Assembly (NCBI RefSeq): GCF_021245735.1
Contig: NZ_JAJISB010000004.1
Span: 186,001-250,000 of the forward strand
Reading direction: 5' to 3'
Source: Brevibacillus daliensis
Lineage (GTDB): Bacteria > Bacillota > Bacilli > Brevibacillales > Brevibacillaceae
Length of the DNA stretch: 64,000 nt
Each line of letters begins with the position of its first letter. The first letter of the stretch is position 1. Under the pieces are notes generated by a model that was not told the origin of the DNA, searched no databases, and saw only the letters and a list, made by a program, of their open reading frames with translations. The position numbers were made by a program, and so were the translations under genes. Below, piece after piece: positions 1-8,942 of the stretch.

Positions 1-463
1 CTAGCATATCATTATCACCAAAGGTAAGTTCTGTAACAGAAACGGTATCATTCTCGTTGATGATGGGAGTAATCCCTCTGGCAAGTAAGAGAGACATGGT
101 TTGAAACGCATGTCGATACCGTTCCTGATTGGAAAAGTCATCCCGTGTGAGTAAGATTTGGGCAATTTTGTATTGATGTGTGGCAAATCTTGCTGAATAG
201 TTTTCCATAAGGATACTTTGCCCAATAGCAGCTGCAGCTTGCTTGGCAACGACGGTACGGGGTCGCTGTTCATAGCCAAGAAGACGATATCCACTTGCTA
301 CAGCACCGGAAGAAACAAGAACGACTTCATGTCCTTCATTTCTGAGAGCGGCAATTGCATCGACTAGTAATGACATTTTTTCCGGATCATTGCCTCCATG
401 CTTTTTGGAGAGTGAGCTACTTCCTACTTTCACAACAATACGCATTTTTCCATTCTGACTCAT
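1..463 (-). CDS. proB: Glutamate 5-kinase, N-terminal part (cut by window edge)
   Basis: ProB phosphorylates glutamate to gamma-glutamyl phosphate, the first committed step of proline synthesis in the cytoplasm. Reading minus from ATG at 463 gives about 154 residues opening MSQNGKMRIVVKVGSSSL, then VLVSSGAVASG and ITPIINENDTV, the kinase-fold signatures of amino-acid kinases. The start is preceded by AAGGAG at suitable spacing. The C-terminal half, including any PUA domain, and a probable proA lie outside the window. The gene sits directly behind a T-box leader, so expression should rise when tRNA-Pro is uncharged. Confidence 0.93.
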   Translation of the reverse strand, partial: MSQNGKMRIVVKVGSSSLSKKHGGNDPEKMSLLVDAIAALRNEGHEVVLVSSGAVASGYRLLGYEQRPRTVVAKQAAAAIGQSILMENYSARFATHQYKIAQILLTRDDFSNQERYRHAFQTMSLLLARGITPIINENDTVSVTELTFGDNDML

Positions 464-491
464 GTTGGTATGCACTCCTTTATCTCTATAC

Positions 492-574
492 AACAAAACG
501 GTCATAACCGTTTTGTTAGACCGCAAGCGGTAACATCCCAATTTTGTGAAAAACGTCGAGACGTTTTTCACAAA
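492..574. repeat. Palindromic intergenic unit (family 3), copy 1
   Basis: Three successive hairpins lie between the T-box terminator and proB. They are an 11-bp-arm hairpin (492-517), a short ACCGC-AA-GCGGT hairpin (520-531) and a 15-bp-arm hairpin centred on CGTCGAGACG (543-574). The same order, with similar sequence, recurs at 35029-35099, which suggests a small dispersed palindromic repeat. It would be transcribed into the proB 5' leader downstream of the T-box. Confidence 0.55.
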
Positions 575-880
575 AAAAAGCCTTCCGTCCTATGCCAGAG
601 CATAAGGACGAAAGACTGTGCTTTCGCGGTACCACCTTATTTAGAAGAACACGAACCCATATCTTATTTATGCGGGTGCGATCTTCTCACTTTTCACTCC
701 TAAGCTACATAGACGGAGCGCTTTCCTTGATAACAGGGGAAAGAATCCTGTCCAGGTCATCCCTGGCTGCTCGGGGACGGGTTCAAGCCATTTCGCATAC
801 GCAATCTTCCAGCCAATGGATTGCGTTCTCTGTAAGCAGAAAGCGGACTTTACTATTTCCCTTCAGTGCGTTAAAGTTTA
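572..880 (-). promoter_or_regulatory. T-box leader (proline type) of proB
   Basis: On the minus strand the conserved T-box core AAGGTGGTACCGCG lies near 625-645. It is followed by an intrinsic terminator (stem around 580-612, U-run to 572). Upstream is a Stem-I-like region with an AGTA motif and a GAA-CCC-G stretch. The CCC at 779-781 is a plausible proline specifier codon. In this class uncharged tRNA pairs with the specifier and the T-box bulge, stabilises the antiterminator and lets transcription reach the gene, here proB. The 5' boundary is approximate, and the specifier assignment is inference from position and the gene controlled. Confidence 0.88.
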
Positions 881-957
881 TCGATTTATTACACATTATG
901 CTTGCTAGTGAAGGTAAATGTCAAGGCATCTTCTTTTCCTTTTTTCATAAAGGAAAA

Positions 958-1641
958 TTATAAGATTTTTGGGATACGTTTGGTGATTTGGTACAACCCT
1001 GTCTTTCTATCTCGCTCAAGCTTATAGGTAATGGTTTGTGCAGAACGTCCTCCGTTTTCCGTCACGATGGCAACTAGACCCGATTCCTCGAGAGTTAATT
1101 TGGTATTTTCAGGAGTAATCATGACAGGTTTGTGATGGCTATTTAAGGAAAGATATACTTTGTCATCAATAATTTTGGTATCTAAATGATTGTAAAGAGA
1201 GACAGCAAGTGAACGATTCCAATAATTTTCAATGTGAGCCAATATTTTATCGCGTGTATCGTACATCTCCGGCAATTGCCGATAGAGAATTGCATCGTCC
1301 TGTACTTCTTTACTCCCTAGCGTGCTGGCTGCAGCATACTGTAAGTCATGAACGACGTGTTCAGCTTGAGTTAAAAAAATAACAACATCCTGCTTGTTCC
1401 CTTCCATATGCTGAAGGGGGATAGATGGAGCTGCTTTTTCTGCTGTTACCTTCGCTTTGTGATCGGTTTTTTTGGTTCCTGTTACTTTTCCTCCTGTTGC
1501 TTTGTTTGTCGTGGATTTTGCCACTTGCTCTGTTTTTTTTGCTCCGTCCGTGCCTTTAGCGGATTGATCTGCCTTCTTCCCGCCGCCACAGCCTGTTATT
1601 GCTACTAGCAGAGCCATGATCAGCAACCATCTATTCTTCAT
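958..1641 (-). CDS. Lipoprotein, weak resemblance to IseA (YoeB) family
   Basis: 227 residues with an N-terminal lipoprotein signal: positive MKNR, a hydrophobic core, and lipobox AITG-C at about residue 18. A long Lys/Thr/Ala-rich low-complexity linker (about 20-75) is followed by a globular C-terminal domain with YDTRDKI and LTLEESGLVAIVTENGG. The start has GGAGGGAC just upstream. The C-terminal domain has the flavour of IseA/YoeB, secreted inhibitors of DL-endopeptidases, but I cannot confirm this. The protein is expected on the outer face of the membrane. It stands alone between the T-box leader and a gene remnant. Confidence 0.7.
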   Translation of the reverse strand: MKNRWLLIMALLVAITGCGGGKKADQSAKGTDGAKKTEQVAKSTTNKATGGKVTGTKKTDHKAKVTAEKAAPSIPLQHMEGNKQDVVIFLTQAEHVVHDLQYAAASTLGSKEVQDDAILYRQLPEMYDTRDKILAHIENYWNRSLAVSLYNHLDTKIIDDKVYLSLNSHHKPVMITPENTKLTLEESGLVAIVTENGGRSAQTITYKLERDRKTGLYQITKRIPKIL

Positions 1642-1682
1642 GCGGGTCCCTCCATCAAAATGTGCATTCTATGAAGTAGTGT

Positions 1683-1877
1683 TTGTTAAAATGGGCGTTT
1701 TACTCTATTAGTCTTTTTAAGTATTTACAAATTCATTTGGACAAAGGGGAAGAAGTGGAATTATACACGTGCTGGATAGGGGAGGAAGATAAACCCTCTC
1801 AACGAAATTTATTCCTGGAAATTGATGTAACAATCTTTCAACTTCCGGATGATTTTAAGCTTATGGACAGACAATAG
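1683..1877 (+). pseudogene. Possible small gene remnant
   Basis: An open stretch of about 60 codons with protein-like composition (EEVELYTCWIGEEDKPSQR and LEIDVTIFQLPDDF). It has only a TTG at its head and no visible ribosome binding site. It looks like the C-terminal half of an acidic cytoplasmic protein whose start was lost, or a chance frame. I do not recognise the family. Confidence 0.3.
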
Positions 1878-2021
1878 ATTCGGATCAGGAAGGGTTTGTA
1901 AATAATATTTGCTAAGAAGAAATAAGTGGGGGTTGTTTGTTGCACTATTTCCCTCTATCATAAAAGGGATGGTCAGTAAATATAGGGGGACTACCCCGAT
2001 TACTTGAGGTGGTTAAACGGC

Positions 2022-2438
2022 ATGTTCGGATTTGGGAAAAAGCAAAGAAATGTACAGACATATGACGTATTACTTATAGAAACAAAGGAAGCAAGTGAGC
2101 GTACCTTTTTTCAGGTTGCATTTTCTTCCAGTGACACGCACGACATTATGAGTATGATTCTGAAATTAGAAAAATCTAAGTATAACAACAAAGAAATGCT
2201 AGGTGAGATGGGTAACTTCAATATCATGACCCACTATCAGGGAGTGGAGACAATTGTAATCCACGATCGTGATAACATCAACGCTACACCACTGCAAATT
2301 CAAGACTTTGCGAACATGATGCTGCGTCGTTTTGAATTATTGTTAGAAGCAGGCCGTATTGAAGAAACGGAAGATCTGGCATTTTTTATGGGCGAATTAA
2401 CGATGCTTCGTGATGGTAGCTTTACACTAAGGATGTAA
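2022..2438 (+). CDS. Small conserved-looking protein of unknown function
   Basis: 138 residues, chosen to start at MFGFGKKQ because GAGGTGG lies nine bases upstream; an in-frame ATG at 2004 has no such site. No signal peptide or membrane segment is visible. The sequence is mixed alpha/beta with an acidic C-terminal half (IEETEDLAFFMGELTML). A strong terminator follows at once, so it is a single-gene unit. I do not recognise a family. Confidence 0.75.
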   Translation: MFGFGKKQRNVQTYDVLLIETKEASERTFFQVAFSSSDTHDIMSMILKLEKSKYNNKEMLGEMGNFNIMTHYQGVETIVIHDRDNINATPLQIQDFANMMLRRFELLLEAGRIEETEDLAFFMGELTMLRDGSFTLRM

Positions 2439-2455
2439 GATCTTACAAGCAAACA

Positions 2456-2500
2456 AAAACCACTATGTTTCAGTATTAGCTGAAACATAGTGGTTTTTTT
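2456..2500 (+). terminator. Intrinsic terminator
   Basis: A long perfect hairpin (arms AACCACTATGTTTCAG and its complement) ends in a run of seven T, 18 bases after the stop of the gene ending at 2438. Confidence 0.92.
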
Positions 2501-2548
2501 AACATTAGAAGCCCCCACCTCTAATCGTTAGCGTAGGTGGAGGGGGGG

Positions 2549-2683
2549 TCACAAGATCAATCTGATACGTTGGAAACTCTAAAATATTGCTATGTGACTG
2601 GTAAAGTGGCTATTGATATGTTTCAGGACTATCTTAATGATAAGCAGCAGGAGTGCCAAATGATTTTTCGAATCAATATATAA
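2549..2683 (+). pseudogene. Coding-like remnant
   Basis: An open frame of 44 codons containing DTLETLKYCYVTGKVAIDMF has protein-like composition but no start codon with a ribosome binding site. A G-heptamer (2542-2548) sits just before it and could mark a frameshift. It lies next to a clearly deleted aminopeptidase gene, so this stretch is probably decayed coding sequence. Family unknown. Confidence 0.3.
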
Positions 2684-2736
2684 AAGAGCATTTCTATCCG
2701 AGATGCTATAGAAAGGTGGTTACTATGTAACAATCG

Positions 2737-3017
2737 ATGGTTGAGATCTGCAAGAACGTTCTTCAAGGTTGTTTGGATGTGAAGACTGGAGAGTCCATAC
2801 TCATCGTAACTGACGATGTAAAAAAGGAACTGGCAGAATCTTTATATAAGGCAGGGGTTATCCTGGGCCTTCGGGAGAAGCATATATTGCACCACTAGAA
2901 GGTACGGCATCGGGTCAAATACTGGTAGACGGATCTATTTCTGGAATTGGAAAGCTTGCTTCACCAGTTCTATTGACCATTGAAAATGGCCGAATTACCT
3001 CGGCTGCTGCAAGGTGA
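2737..3017 (+). pseudogene. Aminopeptidase (leucyl aminopeptidase / AmpS-like) with large internal deletion
   Basis: The first 40 or so codons give an aminopeptidase-type N-terminus ([35 protein letters not shown]). This breaks near 2865, and in the next frame gives a family-type C-terminus ([20 protein letters not shown], then [20 protein letters not shown]). The roughly 200 or more residues normally between, including the metal-binding core, are missing, and the join is out of frame. The original enzyme would be a metallo-aminopeptidase; this copy cannot be active. Family assignment is from memory of these motifs. Confidence 0.75.
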
Positions 3018-3139
3018 ATTGAAAAAATAAACAGGTAGCAATTTACTAAAGTAAAAGAAGAATCGTACCGACGAAGTGGTCTGATGTTGCTTTACAAGAA
3101 AGCTTGATCGAATTGATACTAATAACCTTGATAATCGGA

Positions 3140-3183
3140 TAAAAAAAGAGGGTGTTTTGAAATAGATTCACCAAAACACCCTC
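3140..3183 (-). terminator. Intrinsic terminator of the sigma/anti-sigma operon
   Basis: On the minus strand GAGGGTGTTTTG pairs with CAAAACACCCTC and is followed by seven T. It lies 60 bases beyond the stop of the DUF4179 gene. Confidence 0.88.
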
Positions 3184-3245
3184 GTAAAATATTCTATTGG
3201 ATTATTCTATACTCTATTGAGTTACTGCCCTATAAATTACCACTA

Positions 3246-4283
3246 TTAAGGTAGTTTAACCTTGAAAGTCTTAAATGTTATATCGTCTTTAATTGGTTTA
3301 AATTCAATCACTTTTTCTTTCCCGTCTTGATCGATTTCAACTCCACCACCACCGGTAGGTAATACTAAATATGGAGTAATTGTCAACTCTTTCACATCAT
3401 CACCAATCGGGTCAAAATAACGATTGCCAGAATAATAATATCTTCCATCTTTTATTTCTCCCATAGTTCCCCCAGAATGGGAACCAATTTCATTTCCTTT
3501 TTCATCTACCACTTTGAAATCTAAATAGCTCATCAAATGATTACTATCTATCGCAGAATCCGACTGGAAAGCTATTACTAAACCTGCTGGACTAATTTTT
3601 AAATCAGAAATAGTTACATTATTTCCGTTAACAGTCTGTTTAGTATCAATCGCAACAGTCTTAATGTTAGTATGAGCTTGTACAGGAAGAGTGAATTCCC
3701 ATTTCTCACCATTTTCTCCCGTGAAAGCCAAACCAAGATCAAATTTATCCTTTACATCATTTCCTCGTAGTTCGAAATCGATTAATCCAGTTCTATGGTT
3801 TGGATCGATTTGTTGTTCTTTTTGACCACCAGAATAACTTACACTTTCATTGTTAATCTTGATTTCTACACCTAAATGATGATCGTCACTCAACTGTTTT
3901 TTTGTTTCGAACGAATATCCAATAGTAATCTTACTACCCTCATAGAACAATTCAGTGACTGTAAGTGCTGTTCCTCCTGCAACCTTTGTTTCGCCGACCA
4001 TATCTGTTAACCCTAGTTTACTAACTTGCTCCAATCCTTTATTTCCAGATTCGCTAAAAATTGAATTAATGATGGTAGAAGCGAAATTTGCCATTGTTGG
4101 TGAAACCGAAGCGGAACCGACTAATACACCTACTGCAATTGCAGCTGCACTAAAGGCAACAAGTGGTTTTTTGAATCTTCTTCTTTGTTCAGATTTCACT
4201 TTTTTCACTCCTAACTTAGCACGTTCATGTATATCAGCCGGAATTTTAATTCTTTCCATTTCTTGTTTGACCTTGTTATTCAT
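3246..4283 (-). CDS. DUF4179-type anti-sigma factor (membrane)
   Basis: 345 residues. The N-terminal cytoplasmic part (1-38, MNNKVKQEMERIKIPADIHERAK) is followed by one membrane segment (about 39-60, VAFSAAAIAVGVLVG) and a large extracytoplasmic beta-rich domain, the usual DUF4179 layout. The ATG at 4283 is chosen because AAGGAGG lies nine bases upstream. It overlaps the end of the ECF sigma gene by 8 bp, so the two are translationally coupled. By family precedent the N-terminus holds the sigma factor at the membrane until an envelope signal releases it. The signal is unknown. Confidence 0.85.
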   Translation of the reverse strand: MNNKVKQEMERIKIPADIHERAKLGVKKVKSEQRRRFKKPLVAFSAAAIAVGVLVGSASVSPTMANFASTIINSIFSESGNKGLEQVSKLGLTDMVGETKVAGGTALTVTELFYEGSKITIGYSFETKKQLSDDHHLGVEIKINNESVSYSGGQKEQQIDPNHRTGLIDFELRGNDVKDKFDLGLAFTGENGEKWEFTLPVQAHTNIKTVAIDTKQTVNGNNVTISDLKISPAGLVIAFQSDSAIDSNHLMSYLDFKVVDEKGNEIGSHSGGTMGEIKDGRYYYSGNRYFDPIGDDVKELTITPYLVLPTGGGGVEIDQDGKEKVIEFKPIKDDITFKTFKVKLP

Positions 4284-4794
4284 TAACTCCAACCTCCTTT
4301 ATACTTTTTCGAAGCTTATCCAATGCACGATATAAAACTGATTTTGCCGTACCTAGAGGTATATCAAGGGTTTCTGCAATATCCTTAAATGAGAAATCCT
4401 TATAATACTTCAATATCACTACACTTTTTTCGTTTTCATTTAAACCATTAATTAACTCCTGTATGGATAAGGTAAGAGGTATATCTTCATTACTTGCTCC
4501 AAGAAATTCTTCATAATTTGGATTTAGTTGAACAATATTCTTATTTTTCCTTAATGAATCAATAGCACAACTAATGGTTATTTTGATTAACCATGTTTTA
4601 AAATACGATGCTTCCCTTACTGTATGGATGTTTTTAAAAGAACGATAAGCCACTTCTTGTAACACATCTGAAGCATCTTCTTCATTTTTAACATATACAT
4701 AAGCAATTCTATAAATATCTTGTTCATACATTTGAAATAGTTGTAAAAAAGCTTTGTCATTTCCTTTTTGTGCTTTCTTTACTAGCGTATTCAT
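4276..4794 (-). CDS. ECF-type RNA polymerase sigma factor
   Basis: 172 residues with sigma region 2 (YRIAYVYVKNEEDASDVLQE, TWLIKITISCAIDSLRK) and region 4 (LNENEKSVVILKYYKDFSFK, then IAETLDIPLGTAKSVLYRAL helix-turn-helix). The start is the ATG at 4794; GAAGG is eight bases upstream, whereas earlier in-frame starts crowd it. It is the first gene of a two-gene operon with the DUF4179 anti-sigma. ECF factors of this type usually control their own promoter, but I see no convincing autoregulated -35/-10 pair here. Confidence 0.92.
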   Translation of the reverse strand: MNTLVKKAQKGNDKAFLQLFQMYEQDIYRIAYVYVKNEEDASDVLQEVAYRSFKNIHTVREASYFKTWLIKITISCAIDSLRKNKNIVQLNPNYEEFLGASNEDIPLTLSIQELINGLNENEKSVVILKYYKDFSFKDIAETLDIPLGTAKSVLYRALDKLRKSIKEVGVNE

Positions 4795-4960
4795 AATCAT
4801 CACCTTCTTTATTTTCTGTCATATACCTATTAGACGATTAGGCTACTAGTTTGGCTTAAATTTAGTGAAAAAGAATTTTGTTTATCAAAAGTAGAGTACC
4901 TTTTGCTATCAAATAGCTAGCTTCTTATTCATCTAAACCCGCCCTTTAGCCCAATAAGAA

Positions 4961-4988
4961 AAACCGAAATCTAGATTGATTTCGGTTT
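4961..4988. terminator. Hairpin with flanking A/T runs
   Basis: AACCGAAATC pairs with GATTTCGGTT around a 6-base loop, with an A-run before and T-rich sequence after, between divergent transcription units. No gene on plus ends here, so its role is unclear. It may be a relic terminator. Confidence 0.4.
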
Positions 4989-5088
4989 CAAAACAATGGC
5001 TTTTTCTAATCAGTCTATTTTGAAGTAATCGTTTATAAATTCTGAATTTTTCATTGCAACAGGTTCTAAATTCGTTTACAATAAAAAA

Positions 5089-5102
5089 TGAACGATCATT
5101 CA
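5089..5102. promoter_or_regulatory. Second, partial FadR-like operator
   Basis: TGAACGATCATTCA is a near-palindrome resembling the right half of the FadR box. It lies about 75 bases upstream of the full box and just after a T-rich promoter-like stretch. A third similar sequence, ATGAACCATTCAT, lies at about 5227-5239. Confidence 0.5.
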
Positions 5103-5177
5103 GTTGTCGTGTTCATCCATTCCACAAGCGTCGAAAATAAGGCGAATAACAAGTGGAATTTTTTTGTAAACAGATAA

Positions 5178-5195
5178 TGAATGAGTATTCATTCA
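5178..5195. promoter_or_regulatory. FadR-type operator of fadNAE
   Basis: TGAATGAGTATTCATTCA matches the Bacillus FadR (YsiA) consensus TGAATGANTANTCATTCA exactly. It sits 92 bases before fadN. In B. subtilis this box is bound by the TetR-family repressor FadR and released by long-chain acyl-CoA, inducing beta-oxidation. The fadR gene itself is not in the window. Confidence 0.9.
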
Positions 5196-5286
5196 AGTGT
5201 CATAAACTTGATGATTTCCTTATAAAATGAACCATTCATTGCTGTTCACCCCAGTTATACCAATGAGAAACAAAGGAGGAGACTTC

Positions 5287-7695
5287 ATGGAACGCAAAAT
5301 TCAGAGAGCTGCTGTATTGGGCTCAGGGGTAATGGGAGCTGGAATCGCTGCTCATCTAGCCAACGTAGGCATCCCTACATATTTACTCGATATTGTACCT
5401 CGTGAGTTGACAGAAGAAGAGCAAAAGAAAGGTCTGACTCTGGAGCATCCAGCGGTACGTAACCGAATTGCTCAGACAGGGAAAGACCGTTTGTTAAAAG
5501 AAAAGCCGGCTCCCCTGTATGACAAGGATTCCATCGGACTCATTACGGTAGGTAACTTGGAAGATGATCTGGAAAAACTGGCAGAGGTAGACTGGATTAT
5601 CGAAGTTGTCGTTGAGAATTTGGCTGTTAAGAAACAGGTTTTCGCCAAGATTGAAGCGCATCGCAAGCCAGGTACAATCGTCTCCTCCAATACATCAGGT
5701 GTTTCGATCAATGAGATGTCAGCGGATTGTTCAGAAGAGTTCAAAAATAATTTCCTAGGAACGCATTTCTTCAATCCACCTCGATATTTGAAGTTATTAG
5801 AAATCATTCCGGGAGATCAGACTGATCCCGTTTTGGTTGATTATATGATGCACTTCGGTGAATTTGTACTAGGAAAAGGAACAGTCCTGTGCAAAGACAC
5901 CCCTAACTTTATCGCTAACCGCATAGGAACGTACGGATTGCAGGTTTCCATTCAAGAGATGCTTCGTTTAGGGCTTGGTGCTGATGAAGTAGATGCTTTG
6001 ACAGGACCTGTTATCGGACGTCCAAAAAGTGCAACGTTCCGTACATTAGATGTAGTTGGACTTGATACGTATGTGCATGTTGCTAAAAACGTTCGTGATA
6101 ACTCTGACGATCCAGAGGAACAAGCAGTATTTGAGATTCCTGAACTGTTAGCGAAGATGGTTGAAAATCGCTGGTTCGGTCAGAAGAGCGGACAAGGATT
6201 TTTTAAACAGGTAAAAACAGAACAAGGTAAAGAAATCATGGTGCTCGATCAGGAAACGTTAGAGTATCGACCACGCATAAAATCTAAATTTCCTTCACTT
6301 GAAGCTGCCAAACAGGGAAAAACACTGGCAGAAAAACACAAAGCCCTTGTGTATGGCAAGGATAAAGGCAGCGAATTCGTGTGGAATGTATTGAAGAAGA
6401 CATTGCTATATGCAGCTTCCAAAGTTCCGGAAATCGCTGATGACATCGTTGCTATCGACAAAGCAGTGAAATGGGGCTTCGGATGGACAATGGGTCCTTT
6501 TGAAACATGGGATGCCATTGGCGTTGAAAAATCAGTTGCTCGCATGAGAGAAGAAGGAGAGCAAATTCCAGCTCTCGTAGAAGAGCTACTCACAAGCGGT
6601 AAGACTTCCTTTTATCAAAAGGAAGCAGGGATAGTAGCAGCTTTCCATATTGGCGGCACTTATAAAGGAATGGAAGAAAATAAGGAAATCATAAATCTGG
6701 CTGCACTGAAAGAACAGGGCAAGGTTGTCGTGAAAAATGCAGGTGCCTCTCTGATTGATATTGGTGATGGAGTAGCTTGTTTCGAATTTACCAGCCTGAA
6801 TAACACCTTGTGGGTAGATATTCTGCACATGTTTAATAAAGCGGCAGATGAAGTAGAGAAGAACTTTACAGGAATGGTGATTGGTAATCAAGGTAAGAAT
6901 TTCTCCGTTGGTCTAAATCTGGGCATGGCTCTCATGGAAGCACAGGATGAGAACTGGTTCGAGCTAGAAATGTTGCAAAAGAAATTCTACCAAACGATTA
7001 AACGAGTACGCACCATGCCACGTCCCGTTGTAGCAGCACCATTCGGCATGACATTGGGTGGCGGAGTGGAGGTTTGTTATCTTGCAGACCAAGTGCAACT
7101 GGCTGCAGAAACGTATCTGGGATTTGTAGAGGTTGGAGTAGGCGTATTACCGGGAGCGGCAGGAACGAAGGAGATGTTATTCCGTTCCATGGAGAATATT
7201 CCAGCCAACACAACAATGCCTGTAGATTTGTTACCCTTTGTAGCTCGTGCATTTGAAACAATCGCTATGGCGAAGGTATCAACCAGTGGTAAGGAAGCTA
7301 TCAAATTAGGATATATGAGATCGAGTGACCGTGTCTCCATCAATCAGGATCATCTCCTGTATGATGCAAAACAAGCAGTTCTCGAGCTGGATAGACAAGG
7401 CTATTCTCCGCCTGTAGAACGCAAGATTCCAGTGATTGGTGAAAGTGGGTACGCAACATTGCGTCAGAACATTTACGGCTTACGTCAAAGTGGCATGATC
7501 AGTGAGCACGATGAGCTAATTGCCAGCAAGATCGCCTACATCATGTCAGGTGGAGACGTGCCAGCAGGTACGATTGTGAACGAAACGTACATTTTGGAAC
7601 TGGAGCGAAAAGGCTTTCTTGATTTGGTGAAAACACAAAAAACCCAACAACGTATGCAGCATATGATTACAAAAAACAAACCGTTGCGCAATTAA
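5287..7695 (+). CDS. fadN: 3-hydroxyacyl-CoA dehydrogenase / enoyl-CoA hydratase
   Basis: 802 residues, close to B. subtilis FadN. The N-terminal NAD-binding Rossmann motif AVLGSGVMGAGIAAHLANVG (about 8-27) leads into the 3-hydroxyacyl-CoA dehydrogenase domains with THFFNPPRYLKLLEIIPG. A C-terminal crotonase-fold segment follows (FSVGLNLGMAL, FGMTLGGGVEV, LGFVEVGVGVLPGAAG). It performs the hydration and oxidation steps of beta-oxidation. The start at 5287 follows GGAGGAG; an in-frame ATG at 5227 lies inside the operator region and lacks a site. It is first in the fadN-fadA-fadE operon under FadR-type control. Confidence 0.96.
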   Translation: MERKIQRAAVLGSGVMGAGIAAHLANVGIPTYLLDIVPRELTEEEQKKGLTLEHPAVRNRIAQTGKDRLLKEKPAPLYDKDSIGLITVGNLEDDLEKLAEVDWIIEVVVENLAVKKQVFAKIEAHRKPGTIVSSNTSGVSINEMSADCSEEFKNNFLGTHFFNPPRYLKLLEIIPGDQTDPVLVDYMMHFGEFVLGKGTVLCKDTPNFIANRIGTYGLQVSIQEMLRLGLGADEVDALTGPVIGRPKSATFRTLDVVGLDTYVHVAKNVRDNSDDPEEQAVFEIPELLAKMVENRWFGQKSGQGFFKQVKTEQGKEIMVLDQETLEYRPRIKSKFPSLEAAKQGKTLAEKHKALVYGKDKGSEFVWNVLKKTLLYAASKVPEIADDIVAIDKAVKWGFGWTMGPFETWDAIGVEKSVARMREEGEQIPALVEELLTSGKTSFYQKEAGIVAAFHIGGTYKGMEENKEIINLAALKEQGKVVVKNAGASLIDIGDGVACFEFTSLNNTLWVDILHMFNKAADEVEKNFTGMVIGNQGKNFSVGLNLGMALMEAQDENWFELEMLQKKFYQTIKRVRTMPRPVVAAPFGMTLGGGVEVCYLADQVQLAAETYLGFVEVGVGVLPGAAGTKEMLFRSMENIPANTTMPVDLLPFVARAFETIAMAKVSTSGKEAIKLGYMRSSDRVSINQDHLLYDAKQAVLELDRQGYSPPVERKIPVIGESGYATLRQNIYGLRQSGMISEHDELIASKIAYIMSGGDVPAGTIVNETYILELERKGFLDLVKTQKTQQRMQHMITKNKPLRN

Positions 7696-7722
7696 TAACG
7701 GTACCCAGAAGGAGGAGAAAGC

Positions 7723-8901
7723 ATGAGAGAAGTAGTTATCGTAGCCGGTTCAAGGACTGCTGTCGGTAAGTCAAAACGCGGCTCGTTAAAAGATGTGAAT
7801 CCCGTAGATATGGGTGCATATGTCATACAAGATTTATTACGACGTGTTCCGCAATTGGACCCGTCTTTAATAGAAGATGTAATTATCGGTAACGCTGTAC
7901 CAGAAGCAGAGCAAGGGACGAATATGGCAAGATTGATTGCACTGCGAGCAGGATTACCAACCAATGTTTCAGGCCTTACCATCAATCGCTTCTGTTCGTC
8001 CGGTCTGCAAACCATTGCTTATGGCGCTCAGCAAATCATGTGTGGAGGAGCCGATGTGATTATTGCTGGCGGTGTGGAGAGCATGAGTCTAGTACCAATG
8101 GTAGGAAATAAGGTTGCTCTTAATAAAACGCTGGTGGAGACTATGCCAGAAGCATATATGAGCATGGGACACACAGCGGAGCGTGTGGCCGAGCGTTACA
8201 ATATCAGTCGTGAGGATCAGGACGCGTTTGCTGTACAAAGCCATCAGCGTGCAGCTGCAGCCATAGCAGAAGGTAAGTTTAAAGATGAAATTGTGCCCGT
8301 TACAGTGAAACAGGTGCACGTAGATGATGAAGGAAAGCGTCATGAAAAGGAATTTGTCTTCGATACTGATGAAGGCGTTCGTGCTGACAGTAATGTTGCA
8401 ACATTAGGAAAATTACGTCCAGCTTTCCATGTGAAGGGTTCTGTTACAGCAGGCAATTCTTCGCAAACCAGCGATGGTGCAGCCGCAGTTATCCTGATGG
8501 CTAGAGAAAAAGCTGAGGAGCTAGGAATCAAGCCAATTGCTAAACTCCTTTCCTTTACGGTAGGTGGCGTCGATCCTGATGTAATGGGGATTGGTCCTGT
8601 CGTAGCGATTCCAAAAGCCTTGAAGCAAGCTGGTCTAACTGTAGATGATGTGGACTTGTTCGAGCTGAATGAAGCATTCGCTTCCCAGTCTCTCGCGGTT
8701 ATTCGTGAATTGGGACTAGATCAGGAGAAGGTTAACGTAAACGGTGGAGCAATCGCTCTCGGACATCCACTTGGGTGCTCAGGTGCTAAAATTACGGTTT
8801 CTCTCTTGAATGAGATGAAACGGCGTCAATCAAAATACGGCGTCGTTACCATGTGTATCGGCGGAGGTATGGGTGCAGCAGGCGTTTTTGAAATGGTGTA
8901 A
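7723..8901 (+). CDS. fadA: Acetyl-CoA C-acyltransferase (3-ketoacyl-CoA thiolase)
   Basis: 392 residues, full thiolase length. The acylated nucleophile is Cys91 in [10 protein letters not shown], the GHP motif is in [12 protein letters not shown], and the second catalytic Cys is in [11 protein letters not shown]. It cleaves 3-ketoacyl-CoA with CoA to acetyl-CoA and a shortened acyl-CoA. It starts 27 bases after fadN with GGAGGAG upstream and is co-transcribed with fadN and fadE. Confidence 0.97.
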   Translation: MREVVIVAGSRTAVGKSKRGSLKDVNPVDMGAYVIQDLLRRVPQLDPSLIEDVIIGNAVPEAEQGTNMARLIALRAGLPTNVSGLTINRFCSSGLQTIAYGAQQIMCGGADVIIAGGVESMSLVPMVGNKVALNKTLVETMPEAYMSMGHTAERVAERYNISREDQDAFAVQSHQRAAAAIAEGKFKDEIVPVTVKQVHVDDEGKRHEKEFVFDTDEGVRADSNVATLGKLRPAFHVKGSVTAGNSSQTSDGAAAVILMAREKAEELGIKPIAKLLSFTVGGVDPDVMGIGPVVAIPKALKQAGLTVDDVDLFELNEAFASQSLAVIRELGLDQEKVNVNGGAIALGHPLGCSGAKITVSLLNEMKRRQSKYGVVTMCIGGGMGAAGVFEMV

Positions 8902-8942
8902 ATCATATCGAATCGATAATAATTTGCAAGGGAGAGATGAAC

